In this document: positions 1-8,836 of the stretch, one piece after another
Layout of the letters: the number at the start of each line of letters is the position of its first letter
Position numbering within the stretch: the stretch's first letter is position 1
Source of the DNA: Kangiella koreensis DSM 16069
Lineage (GTDB): Bacteria; Pseudomonadota; Gammaproteobacteria; Enterobacterales; Kangiellaceae
Assembly (NCBI RefSeq): GCF_000024085.1
Contig: NC_013166.1
Location: 1,364,001-1,428,000, forward strand
DNA: 64,000 nucleotides
Direction: 5' to 3'
Translations under genes and position numbers: made by a program
The notes under the pieces: model-generated
What the model was told of the DNA's origin: nothing
Seen by the model: only the letters and a program-made list of their open reading frames with translations
Databases searched by the model: none

Positions 1-450
1 TATTTTGCCTTTGCTTCGGTTGGTCAGGCTATGCTGATTCTGGTAAATGTACCTCTAGCCGTTATTGGTGGGGTATTCTCACTCTGGCTGTCAGGGCAGT
101 ATTTATCAGTGCCCAGCTCGGTCGGATTTATTACCCTGTTTGGCGTCGCGGTACTTAACGGTGTAGTGATGGTTGAAAGTATCAATCAGCGTATCAAGGA
201 TGGCCTACCTGTCAGTGAAGCCGCTTTTGATGGTGCCGTATCCAGGCTTAGACCGGTATTGATGACAGCGGTGACATCTGCGTTAGGCTTAATACCGATG
301 TTGCTATCAAATGGTGTTGGCGCAGAGATACAAAAACCGCTTGCCAGTGTTATCGTAGGCGGGCTGATAACAGCCACATTTTTAACACTGTTTGTGTTGC
401 CCGTTCTGTTTGCCTGGTTTTCAAAAGGTAAGTTGAAGGAGAAACACTAA
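1..450 (+). CDS. RND heavy-metal efflux pump (CzcA/CusA type), C-terminal end only
   Basis: The reading frame is open from the first base, so this is the last 149 residues of a larger gene that begins before the window. It holds the final transmembrane helices of an inner-membrane resistance-nodulation-division metal pump. The segments GVAVLNGVVMVESI and RLRPVLMTAVTSALG are typical of the last helices of CzcA/CusA proteins, which use the proton gradient to export divalent or monovalent metal ions through a tripartite envelope complex. The corresponding region of the complete czcA at 11410-14538 is clearly similar (RLRPVLTTALVASLG). Metal specificity cannot be read from this end. The gene faces the cadR-like gene, with a hairpin between them. 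Confidence 0.9.
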   Translation, partial: YFAFASVGQAMLILVNVPLAVIGGVFSLWLSGQYLSVPSSVGFITLFGVAVLNGVVMVESINQRIKDGLPVSEAAFDGAVSRLRPVLMTAVTSALGLIPMLLSNGVGAEIQKPLASVIVGGLITATFLTLFVLPVLFAWFSKGKLKEKH

Positions 451-467
451 CGACTTAACTAACTCTC

Positions 468-492
468 TGCCGGTTCCCTTTAGGAGCCGGCA
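468..492. terminator. Hairpin between convergent RND pump and cadR-like genes
   Basis: TGCCGGTTCC and GGAGCCGGCA can pair over ten positions with one G-U type mismatch and a five-base loop. It lies between two genes that end towards each other. There is no T-run after it on either strand, so intrinsic termination is only suggested. Confidence 0.45.
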
Positions 493-535
493 ACCTTCTA
501 TATTGGAATAGGTTCTACCGCGTTAAAAAGTGCTA

Positions 536-943
536 TTAACTCATGATTTTTTGTGTCGCGATTAAATTTTTTAGGATTTCGCATTTTTTCACAGTTCCCT
601 GACTGGGACAGCTGTGTAGAAGTGAAGCCAGTTGATTTTCCAGATTGATTAATTCTTCAATCCGTGCCCGGACATGATTTATATGGGACGAAAGCATATG
701 GCTGACTTCATCGCAGGGAGCATTAGGCGAGTACCTTAACTCTAATAACTGCCGGATCTCAGATAAACTAAGGTCAAGGCTTCTACAACGCTTAATAAAC
801 AATAGATGTTCGACTGATGCATCATCGTACAGCCTGAAGTTGCCCTCACTCCGCTGAGTTTTTGGAAGTAGGTGTTCTTTTTCATAATAACGTATCGTTT
901 GAACCGAACACCCGGTTAATGTTGAAAGTTCACCAATTTTCAT
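536..943 (-). CDS. cadR: MerR-family Cd(II)/Pb(II)-responsive regulator (CadR/PbrR-like)
   Basis: This 135-residue protein has the MerR-family winged helix at the N-terminus (IGELSTLTGCSVQTIRYYE, residues 3-21), a long dimerisation helix, and three cysteines at 77, 112 and 121. A Cys near 77 plus a Cys-X8-Cys pair in the C-terminal loop is the ligand set of CadR/PbrR proteins, which untwist their promoter when they bind cadmium or lead. The gene is transcribed away from a CDF transporter, and the shared intergenic region carries a matching MerR-type operator. Most likely it activates the CDF genes at 1019 and 1956 and represses itself. Whether it prefers Cd, Pb or Zn cannot be settled from sequence. 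Confidence 0.88.
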   Translation of the reverse strand: MKIGELSTLTGCSVQTIRYYEKEHLLPKTQRSEGNFRLYDDASVEHLLFIKRCRSLDLSLSEIRQLLELRYSPNAPCDEVSHMLSSHINHVRARIEELINLENQLASLLHSCPSQGTVKKCEILKNLIATQKIMS

Positions 944-958
944 ATCTGAGCTTCGCCC

Positions 959-989
959 TTGACTCTATAGTGACTAGAGAGTTTAAACT
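959..989 (+). promoter_or_regulatory. CadR-type promoter/operator for the CDF exporter genes
   Basis: TTGACT (959-964) and TAAACT (984-989) are 19 bp apart. The spacer holds an interrupted dyad, ACTCTA-N7-TAGAGAGT. The overlong spacer with the operator inside it is the signature of MerR-family promoters, and the dyad resembles known CadR operators. It lies 30 bp before the start at 1019. Confidence 0.85.
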
Positions 990-1018
990 ACTAGTGTCCA
1001 TTAATACAAGGTATACCT

Positions 1019-1921
1019 ATGAGCCAGAAATGTAACCGTGACGGCAAAGCCGGTGCTACAGATAAAACACAAGATATTACTAACGACGATAAGTTATTTG
1101 AAGGGGCACATGTAAGCGAATACCACGTTCCTAAAATGGACTGCCCATCAGAGGAAGGCATGATCCGAATGGCACTGGACAGTCTTGAGCCAAGTGTAAT
1201 CCTTGAGTTTGATACACCTAAACGCATAGTTAGAGTGTTTCATCACCTTGAACTCAGGGACATGGTAGAAGACCGGATAACGTCTCTTGGACTTGGGGCT
1301 AGATTGGAATCAACCAACGCTGTGGACAGCGAGATTATCCACAAAGCAAGGTTGACGGCACAAAATGAAGAAGCAGAGGAAGCTGGGATACTTAAAATGC
1401 TATTAGCTATTAATGCAGTGATGTTTATTACAGAACTTGTTATCGGCTGGTGGGCACAATCGACTGGATTGATAGCTGATTCATTGGATATGTTTGCCGA
1501 TGCAGCAGTGTATGGGGTGGCACTATACGCCGTTGGGCATGGCGTCCGAAAAAAACTCCGTGCAGCGCATATATCAGGGTGGATACAGGTTATTTTAGCT
1601 CTGGGTGTATTAACCGAAGTTGTGAGGAGACTGGTTCAAGGGAGTGAGCCTGAGTCAAACCTTATGATGGTGTTTGGCTTAATTGCCTTGGTAGCAAATG
1701 TCTGGTGCTTAATCTTAATTGCCAAAAAGCGAAATGGCGGCGCTCACATGAGAGCAAGTTGGATTTTTTCTGCTAACGACGTCATCGCCAACCTTGGTGT
1801 TATTATTGCTGGGGGGTTGGTAGCATGGACGGGGTCGCAATACCCAGACTTAATCATTGGGTTTATCATTGGATTAATTGTTTTAGTTGGCGGTTTTCGT
1901 ATATTGAAGATCAAATCCTAA
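1019..1921 (+). CDS. Cation diffusion facilitator with N-terminal metal-binding-like domain
   Basis: This inner-membrane transporter of the cation diffusion facilitator family would export divalent metal in exchange for protons. Residues 1-110 form a cytosolic domain with MDCPSEE at 40-46, reminiscent of an HMA-type metal-binding motif but with a single Cys. About six membrane segments follow from residue 125. DSLDMFADA and SANDVIANL occupy the places of the two paired Asp/His metal-site motifs of the family. The second has S-x-x-D rather than the usual H-x-x-x-D. The gene is the first behind the CadR-type promoter and is followed 34 bp later by a second CDF gene. Cd, Pb or Zn export is inferred from the regulator. 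Confidence 0.85.
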   Translation: MSQKCNRDGKAGATDKTQDITNDDKLFEGAHVSEYHVPKMDCPSEEGMIRMALDSLEPSVILEFDTPKRIVRVFHHLELRDMVEDRITSLGLGARLESTNAVDSEIIHKARLTAQNEEAEEAGILKMLLAINAVMFITELVIGWWAQSTGLIADSLDMFADAAVYGVALYAVGHGVRKKLRAAHISGWIQVILALGVLTEVVRRLVQGSEPESNLMMVFGLIALVANVWCLILIAKKRNGGAHMRASWIFSANDVIANLGVIIAGGLVAWTGSQYPDLIIGFIIGLIVLVGGFRILKIKS

Positions 1922-1955
1922 AGTAGGAATAGAGTTCCACAAAAGGTAATCTTAA

Positions 1956-2843
1956 ATGCATGATCATTCGCACTCACATGGTTCAAATAATCGTATAGGT
2001 TGGGCATTTTTTCTGAATGTCACCTTTACCATTATCGAGTTTATAGGAGGCATCTTAACTAATAGTACCGCCATCATGGCCGACGCCGTTCATGATCTTG
2101 GCGACAGTTTATCCATCGGATTTGCTTGGTTCCTTAGTAAAGTTAGTGAAAAAGGTTCAAATTCAGAGTTCACCTATGGTTACCGCCGGTTATCATTGTT
2201 CGGTGCACTTATTAATGGTCTAGTTCTGATTATTGGTTCCGTCTGGGTTCTGACAGAAGCTATCCCTAAACTCCTGCAACCAGAAATGCCTATGGTTGAG
2301 GGCATGATCGCGTTAGCCGTGTTTGGGGTGCTAGTTAATGGTTTTGCGGCTTATAAATTAAGTAAAGGTAAAACTCTTAATGAGCGTATACTCAACTGGC
2401 ATTTACTGGAAGATGTACTTGGTTGGGTTGCAGTTTTAATCGTTTCCATCGTACTTCTTTTTGTTGACTGGCCCATTCTTGACCCAGCTTTGTCGTTTCT
2501 TTTCACTCTCTATATTTTAATTAATGTTGCTAAAAACCTTTGGCACACTATAAGGTTATTTTTACAGGCAATCCCTGACAAAGAACTGTCAAAATCAGTA
2601 TACAAAACCTTAATAGAACTTGAAGAAGTGGACAGTATCCATCACCTGCACTTGTGGTCATTGGATGGAGAGCATCACGTACTTACTGCTCATCTAGCTC
2701 TACAGGATGCACTATCTATGCAGCAACAGCTGGAGTTAAAAAAATCTATAGCAGAACGATTGAGTAAATTTAATTTAGAGCATACGACTATTGAGCTTGA
2801 AATGACTGACGAGCAATGCCGCGATGCTTCTGAAGCTTTGTAA
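1956..2843 (+). CDS. czcD: CzcD-type cation diffusion facilitator (Zn/Cd/Co)
   Basis: This is a 295-residue CDF transporter of normal length. It starts with a short His-rich stretch (MHDHSHSHG), has six predicted membrane helices, carries the paired metal-site motifs HDLGDS and HLLEDVLGW, and ends in the cytosolic ferredoxin-like domain (HHLHLWSLDGEHHVLTAHL) that dimerises and binds extra zinc. CzcD proteins export zinc, cadmium and cobalt by proton antiport. It probably shares the CadR promoter with the preceding CDF gene, from which it is separated by 34 bp. Confidence 0.92.
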   Translation: MHDHSHSHGSNNRIGWAFFLNVTFTIIEFIGGILTNSTAIMADAVHDLGDSLSIGFAWFLSKVSEKGSNSEFTYGYRRLSLFGALINGLVLIIGSVWVLTEAIPKLLQPEMPMVEGMIALAVFGVLVNGFAAYKLSKGKTLNERILNWHLLEDVLGWVAVLIVSIVLLFVDWPILDPALSFLFTLYILINVAKNLWHTIRLFLQAIPDKELSKSVYKTLIELEEVDSIHHLHLWSLDGEHHVLTAHLALQDALSMQQQLELKKSIAERLSKFNLEHTTIELEMTDEQCRDASEAL

Positions 2844-2902
2844 TTGGGAGAGTACAGCTATAATTTATATTGTGGCCGCACAGTAACTGGTACCCTTGAC
2901 TT

Positions 2903-3700
2903 ATGCGTCGATTAATTTATTTCGTTGAATCAAATCTTGTTTGGTTTGTGATTATTGTAGCTGGAGTTGGCCTGATATTGCCCGAATCCGGGAAGTACCT
3001 CGACTCCTCAATAGCCCCTTTACTTGTGATTCTGATGTTTGTGATCAGCCTTACATTTGATGCACATGCCGTACGAATAGTCTTTCGCAAACCGTCAAGA
3101 CAGTTTTTGGCAATGGGGCTCGTCTATGGCCCGATTCAATTGCAGGCTTCTTGACTGGTCGCCTTTTTCAATGCGGTCAATACAGCCTTTTCTCCTTTCG
3201 TAGTTCCGCTCCTTTTTCTATGGCTGACAGGGATACAGCTAGAAGTCCCTCTCGTTTCCATCATCCTGGAGTTAGCTCTAGTTGTTTTAGTGCCTACAAT
3301 TCTCGGTGTAACCTTACGCACCAACTTTCCGACGATTATTTCAAAGCATGATTCGACTTACGCAGGAATTGGGTCAGTCTTCTATCTTGTAATATTACTT
3401 GCGGTAGTGGCTTCCAATGCAGAAACCATCATTGGTTATGGATAGTATGCTTTTGTAATTGCTGGAGCAGCTTTAAGTCTAAATCTTTGTGGCTACTTAA
3501 TTGGAATGGTTTCACGGTTTATAACGACAGACCGACCGGAAGTCATCGCATACCTATTTACTGTCAGCAAAAAAGAATTTAGCATTGCAGCGGCTTTTGT
3601 GGCTGCATCCCGGTTGCCATCAGAAATAGTAATACCAGCCACATTCTTTGCAGTAATTCAGATGATCACATCTCCTATTGTGGCCAAATATCTTGCTTGA
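2903..3700 (+). pseudogene. Broken bile-acid:sodium symporter family transporter
   Basis: One reading frame (2903 to 3700) reads through a hydrophobic transporter interrupted by TGA at 3152-3154 and TAG at 3443-3445. The intact segments (LVAFFNAVNTAFSPFVVP, GIGSVFYLVILLAVVASNAE, YLFTVSKKEFSIAAAFVAAS) look like members of the bile acid:sodium symporter/arsenite-permease-like superfamily. The frame is about 265 codons, shorter than the roughly 300 usual for the family. The join at the first stop seems to lack a central helix, so an internal deletion as well as the two nonsense codons is likely. It follows czcD and was probably part of the same resistance operon. Because the frame is kept, the decay may be recent. 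Confidence 0.75.
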
Positions 3701-3823
3701 GGCTAGCTCTCAAACAGTTACTGAAGAAACTTTCCACGAAGAAATATGCAGTAAATTGGTAGTACCGTATCACTGGAAACCAAAAGCAGACTCATAAATA
3801 TCTTTTCTGACGAAAGATAAAGC

Positions 3824-5917
<2,094 letters not shown>

Positions 5918-5930
5918 TAGTATTCGTCCT

Positions 5931-6206
5931 TTATTGCTTTACCACAGATGGATAGCCGGCATTTTTTGTGGCCTCGGTCAGCTTTTCCACCGTAGTTTTT
6001 TCATCATCAAAAGTGACCACGGCTAACTTATCTTCGAAGGTCACTTCAGCTTTGGTAACTCCCTCAACCTGTTGCAATGCTTTTTCCACCGTAATCGGAC
6101 AAGTTACGCAGGTCATCGTGGGAACTTCAAGCATGACTGTTTGCTGCTTGGCAAACGCACCCAAGCTAAGTATTGATAGTAGGGATAATAGTGCAATTTT
6201 TTTCAT
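5931..6206 (-). CDS. merP: Periplasmic mercury-binding protein MerP
   Basis: This is a small HMA-domain protein with a cleavable signal peptide (MKKIALLSLLSILSLGAFA) and the motif TMTCVTC, whose two cysteines bind Hg(II) in the periplasm and hand it to MerT. The start at 6206 is chosen over an in-frame TTG 12 bases upstream because GGAG sits just before it and the signal peptide then begins at MKK. The length of 91 residues is normal for MerP. It lies between merT and the broken merC. Confidence 0.95.
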   Translation of the reverse strand: MKKIALLSLLSILSLGAFAKQQTVMLEVPTMTCVTCPITVEKALQQVEGVTKAEVTFEDKLAVVTFDDEKTTVEKLTEATKNAGYPSVVKQ

Positions 6207-6240
6207 CTTCTTCTCCAAGGGTTATTTCTCAACGATATAA

Positions 6241-6588
6241 TTAAGCAAACCAGATAATCCAGTAATTGCTAGTGACTAATATTAATGCAATGAAGGCGGT
6301 TACCCAGAAAATGATCTGCCGGCGCTTACGTACTTGTGGCATTGCACAAGCGGTTCCAGGCTCACACTCTTCTATAGGTCGATAAACTTTCCAACCGGCA
6401 AAACTAAATAAAACCAGTACCAGCAAGATAAAAATAGGGCGGTATGGCTCCAATACGGTCAGATTGCCAATCCAAGAACCACTAACGCCTAGTAGTAACA
6501 AGACTAAGGGCCCAGCACAACAAAGCCCAGCACCAATAGCAGCAGCAATACCACCAACTAGCGGTAAACTGGTATCGTTTTTTGCCAT
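6241..6588 (-). CDS. merT: Mercuric ion transporter MerT
   Basis: This inner-membrane Hg(II) importer takes mercury from MerP and delivers it to MerA. Three predicted helices are visible. The first contains the vicinal pair Cys23-Cys24 (GLCCAGP), and the cytosolic loop carries Cys75 and Cys81 (EECEPGTAC), the two cysteine pairs that define MerT. At 115 residues it has the usual length. It is the first structural gene after the MerR-controlled promoter at 6623-6654. Confidence 0.95.
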   Translation of the reverse strand: MAKNDTSLPLVGGIAAAIGAGLCCAGPLVLLLLGVSGSWIGNLTVLEPYRPIFILLVLVLFSFAGWKVYRPIEECEPGTACAMPQVRKRRQIIFWVTAFIALILVTSNYWIIWFA

Positions 6589-6622
6589 GGCTTACTCCAC
6601 TTCAAATGTTCTGATAGAAAAC

Positions 6623-6654
6623 AGTATAAACTCCGTATCCAAGTACGGAGTCAA
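6623..6654 (-). promoter_or_regulatory. MerR-controlled mer promoter/operator
   Basis: On the minus strand TTGACT (6654-6649) and TATACT (6628-6623) are 20 bp apart. The spacer contains a perfect eight-base dyad, ACTCCGTA-N6-TACGGAGT (6630-6651). This is essentially the classical mer operator of transposon mer operons. It lies between merR and merT, both on the same strand, and not in a divergent intergenic region. Confidence 0.95.
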
Positions 6655-6672
6655 GGGATTTAGCGATTGTTA

Positions 6673-7065
6673 TTAGTTGTTTTCTGGGAGAAGGGAAGTA
6701 ATAATCGGGCAATGTGCCTGTTCAGTGTTGCTTGCACATTGTTTCAGTAAATCATTAAGACTGGTTTCTAAGCGGCGTAGATCAGCCATTTTTGCACGAA
6801 CACTGGCAAGTTTGTGGTTTGCTATACTTTGTACTTCTTGGCAAGAAGTCTCTTCCAGCATCAGCAAGTTAGCGATCTCATCCAAGGAAAACCCTAACTC
6901 TTGAGCACGTTTGATAAACCGAATGCGATTCAAAGTCGTCTCAGGATAACGACGATAACCTTTAACGGGTTTTTGGGGCTGTTCAATTAAGCCGCACCGT
7001 TCATAATATCTAACGGTCTCAACGTTTACGCTTGCCAATTTGGCAAGTTGACCAATTACATACAT
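6673..7065 (-). CDS. merR: Mercury-responsive regulator MerR
   Basis: This 130-residue MerR protein has the N-terminal winged helix (IGQLAKLASVNVETVRYYE), a dimerisation helix, and Cys75, Cys110 and Cys119. The spacing (35, then 9) equals that of the three Hg(II)-binding cysteines of classical MerR. It binds the dyad at 6630-6651 and activates merTP(C)A when mercury is present. It is encoded upstream of merT on the same strand, so its own promoter must lie in 7066-7460. A weak ACCG-N6-CGGT dyad just before its start could be an autoregulatory site but is not convincing. Confidence 0.93.
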   Translation of the reverse strand: MYVIGQLAKLASVNVETVRYYERCGLIEQPQKPVKGYRRYPETTLNRIRFIKRAQELGFSLDEIANLLMLEETSCQEVQSIANHKLASVRAKMADLRRLETSLNDLLKQCASNTEQAHCPIITSLLPENN

Positions 7066-7460
7066 AATTTAACCGTATTGTCGGTACTGAAGTGGGTAGT
7101 AAAATTCTAAGTTGAAAGTACGAATATAACAAACAGTGTATCAATAGCGCAAAGTCTGCTGTTAGTTCGTTGAGATATTCAATATATTTCATATGGTTAA
7201 ACTATTTTTTGGTCGATTTATCACGAATCGTGGCCGTACCTCAATGAAATACCAGCATTGATTTCATCGTGGAAGACATTGAAGTAAAACAGCCTAACTT
7301 TGATTCAAAAAAATCCTGAAGTCCTCTTGTGAAGAGTTAGTATATGCTTCAGTTTAATACCTCATGAATCAACATAGAGGTCATTAATTATCAAAACCGA
7401 TTGACAGTCGGTTTTATCCTGTGCGAGGATGCCAACACATCAAATTGAACTGATATTTCA
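7066..7460. other. Divergent intergenic region between merR and the BlaI-like gene
   Basis: No gene is visible in these 395 bp. It should hold the merR promoter on the minus strand and the promoter of the blaI-like gene on the plus strand. The one clear structure is the inverted repeat at 7393-7415. Confidence 0.6.
7393..7415 (+). promoter_or_regulatory. Candidate BlaI-type operator, copy 1
   Basis: AAAACCGA (7393-7400) and TCGGTTTT (7408-7415) form a perfect eight-base inverted repeat around TTGACAG. The spacer itself contains a consensus -35 box, TTGACA (7401-7406), so a repressor bound here would block RNA polymerase. Nearly the same element recurs at 8870-8890, in front of or inside the start of czcC. 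Confidence 0.6.
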
Positions 7461-7838
7461 ATGGTTTTAGGCGAACTCGAAAAACAGGTGCTGCAATATT
7501 TATGGGCCCACCCAGACTCGGATGTAAAGCAGGTTCACTCTGTGCTGGCTACTCAGCGTGGTGGGGGAACACTGAATACTATCCAAAGCACCCTCGATCG
7601 TCTCTTTAAGAAAGGTGTGTTGTCGCGCCATAAAAAAGGGCTGGCTTATTATTACCAGGCTAAACTCGATCGTGAACATCTAATTGCCAAGCTGATTGAT
7701 AATGTCACCAGCGATTTCATTTCTGAAGGTGAAAACAGTCTAATTGCAGCTTTCTCTTCAATTTCCTCAGATCTTGATGACTCCCAACTTGAAGAGCTTG
7801 AAAATCTCATCAAGCAACAAAGAAAATCGAGGGGTTAA
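7461..7838 (+). CDS. BlaI/MecI/CopY-family winged-helix repressor
   Basis: This 125-residue protein has the BlaI-family fold. The N-terminal winged helix starts LGELEKQVLQYLW and includes TLNTIQSTLDRLFKKGVLSR and GLAYYYQA. It ends in a helical dimerisation tail. BlaI proteins are repressors that are inactivated when a partner membrane protease of the BlaR1 type is triggered, and the next gene, 8 bp downstream, is such a partner. The genes after it encode a Czc metal pump, not a beta-lactamase, so the pair probably senses a metal or envelope signal. The inverted repeat 46 bp upstream is the likely operator for autoregulation. Confidence 0.85.
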   Translation: MVLGELEKQVLQYLWAHPDSDVKQVHSVLATQRGGGTLNTIQSTLDRLFKKGVLSRHKKGLAYYYQAKLDREHLIAKLIDNVTSDFISEGENSLIAAFSSISSDLDDSQLEELENLIKQQRKSRG

Positions 7839-7846
7839 TAAGCAAT

Positions 7847-8824
7847 ATGGTAGTTGGTGATTGGGCTTTAATTCTAAATTTAGTCAGTATCGGGTTGCTG
7901 GGGTTGTTTATTATCCACGCACTACAATCGATATTTTGGCTTTTTATTTCTGAAAAGCTAGCGGACTTCAGCCCAAAGCATAGAAAGAGCTTACTACTGG
8001 TGTGGGTTGCATGCCCTTATGTGCTAAGTACAGTCATTACACTATTTTTCTACCTCTCTATCACAGGCCCTTTTGAACTACTCGATGAAGTAGCTCATTG
8101 GCATCATGCTTACGTTTTCCACTTTGATAGCTGGCATGGATTCTTATTATTGGGCTTCATTGCTTACATAGTCTGGCAGTTGTCTAAAGTCATTAGACGC
8201 TGGATGATTCACAGCTCTGACATAAATAGTCTCAATTTATTGAGCAGAGTTATTAGCAGCACAAGCAATAGTAACTCAAGTCCAGAAGTACCCAATTACT
8301 ATTTGCTGGATAGCGCTAAGCCTGCTGCTTTTGTTGCTGGGATCATTAAACCAAGATGCTATCTTACAAACGGTTTAAAGCGGCAGTTGACTGAAGAAGA
8401 GTTAAATATCGTATTACAGCATGAACAGGCGCACTTAACTTCCAATGATGCGTTATCTAAAGGTCTATTTAATTTACTTTGTATTTTCTATCCAGGTTTT
8501 ATTAAAAAGCCAATCAAGCAGAGTTACGCTTTAGCACTTGAGCAAATTGCTGATCAGAAGGTACTGAAGTCGCATACAGGATTAGATGTCGCAGCAACTT
8601 TGGTAAAAGTTGCCAAGCTTCAAAGCTCATACAAAACTAATTTTAGCTACTGCTATTTCGGTTCAGAGCACATAGCCCTGCGGGTTAATGAGTTAATTAC
8701 ACCCGGCCATAAAAAGAGTTTTCCTATAATAATCAGCCTAATCAGTTTTGCGTTATTGTTGTTCTCAACGCTGTCAGTTATTGACGCTTCGCATCATCTT
8801 ATCGAATCTTTATTTACACACTAA
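7847..8824 (+). CDS. BlaR1-like M56-family membrane metalloprotease
   Basis: This 325-residue membrane protein has several N-terminal helices, then a cytosolic zinc-protease domain with HEQAH at residues 192-196 and a downstream Glu232 in LEQIAD as the probable third zinc ligand, then a final transmembrane helix. This is the M56/BlaR1 protease core. It lacks the extracellular penicillin-binding sensor domain of BlaR1 and stops soon after the last helix. It should cleave or trigger the BlaI-like repressor encoded just upstream. What it senses is unknown; czcCBA directly downstream suggests a metal. Confidence 0.8.
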   Translation: MVVGDWALILNLVSIGLLGLFIIHALQSIFWLFISEKLADFSPKHRKSLLLVWVACPYVLSTVITLFFYLSITGPFELLDEVAHWHHAYVFHFDSWHGFLLLGFIAYIVWQLSKVIRRWMIHSSDINSLNLLSRVISSTSNSNSSPEVPNYYLLDSAKPAAFVAGIIKPRCYLTNGLKRQLTEEELNIVLQHEQAHLTSNDALSKGLFNLLCIFYPGFIKKPIKQSYALALEQIADQKVLKSHTGLDVAATLVKVAKLQSSYKTNFSYCYFGSEHIALRVNELITPGHKKSFPIIISLISFALLLFSTLSVIDASHHLIESLFTH

Positions 8825-8836
8825 TCAGGTTCCTTT

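Noticed and set aside
3152..3154. In-frame TGA in the transporter frame as a selenocysteine codon
   Set aside because: The join lacks a family helix, a second stop (TAG at 3443) follows, and no selenocysteine-type transporter of this kind is known. Decay explains it better.
3799..3819. TATCTTT/AAAGATA inverted repeat as a terminator for the broken transporter or merA
   Set aside because: The stem is AT-rich and weak and lacks a T-run. It could occur by chance in this AT-rich spacer.
7066..7085. ACCG-N6-CGGT dyad before merR as a MerR autoregulatory site
   Set aside because: Arms of only four bases and poor match to the clear operator at 6630-6651.
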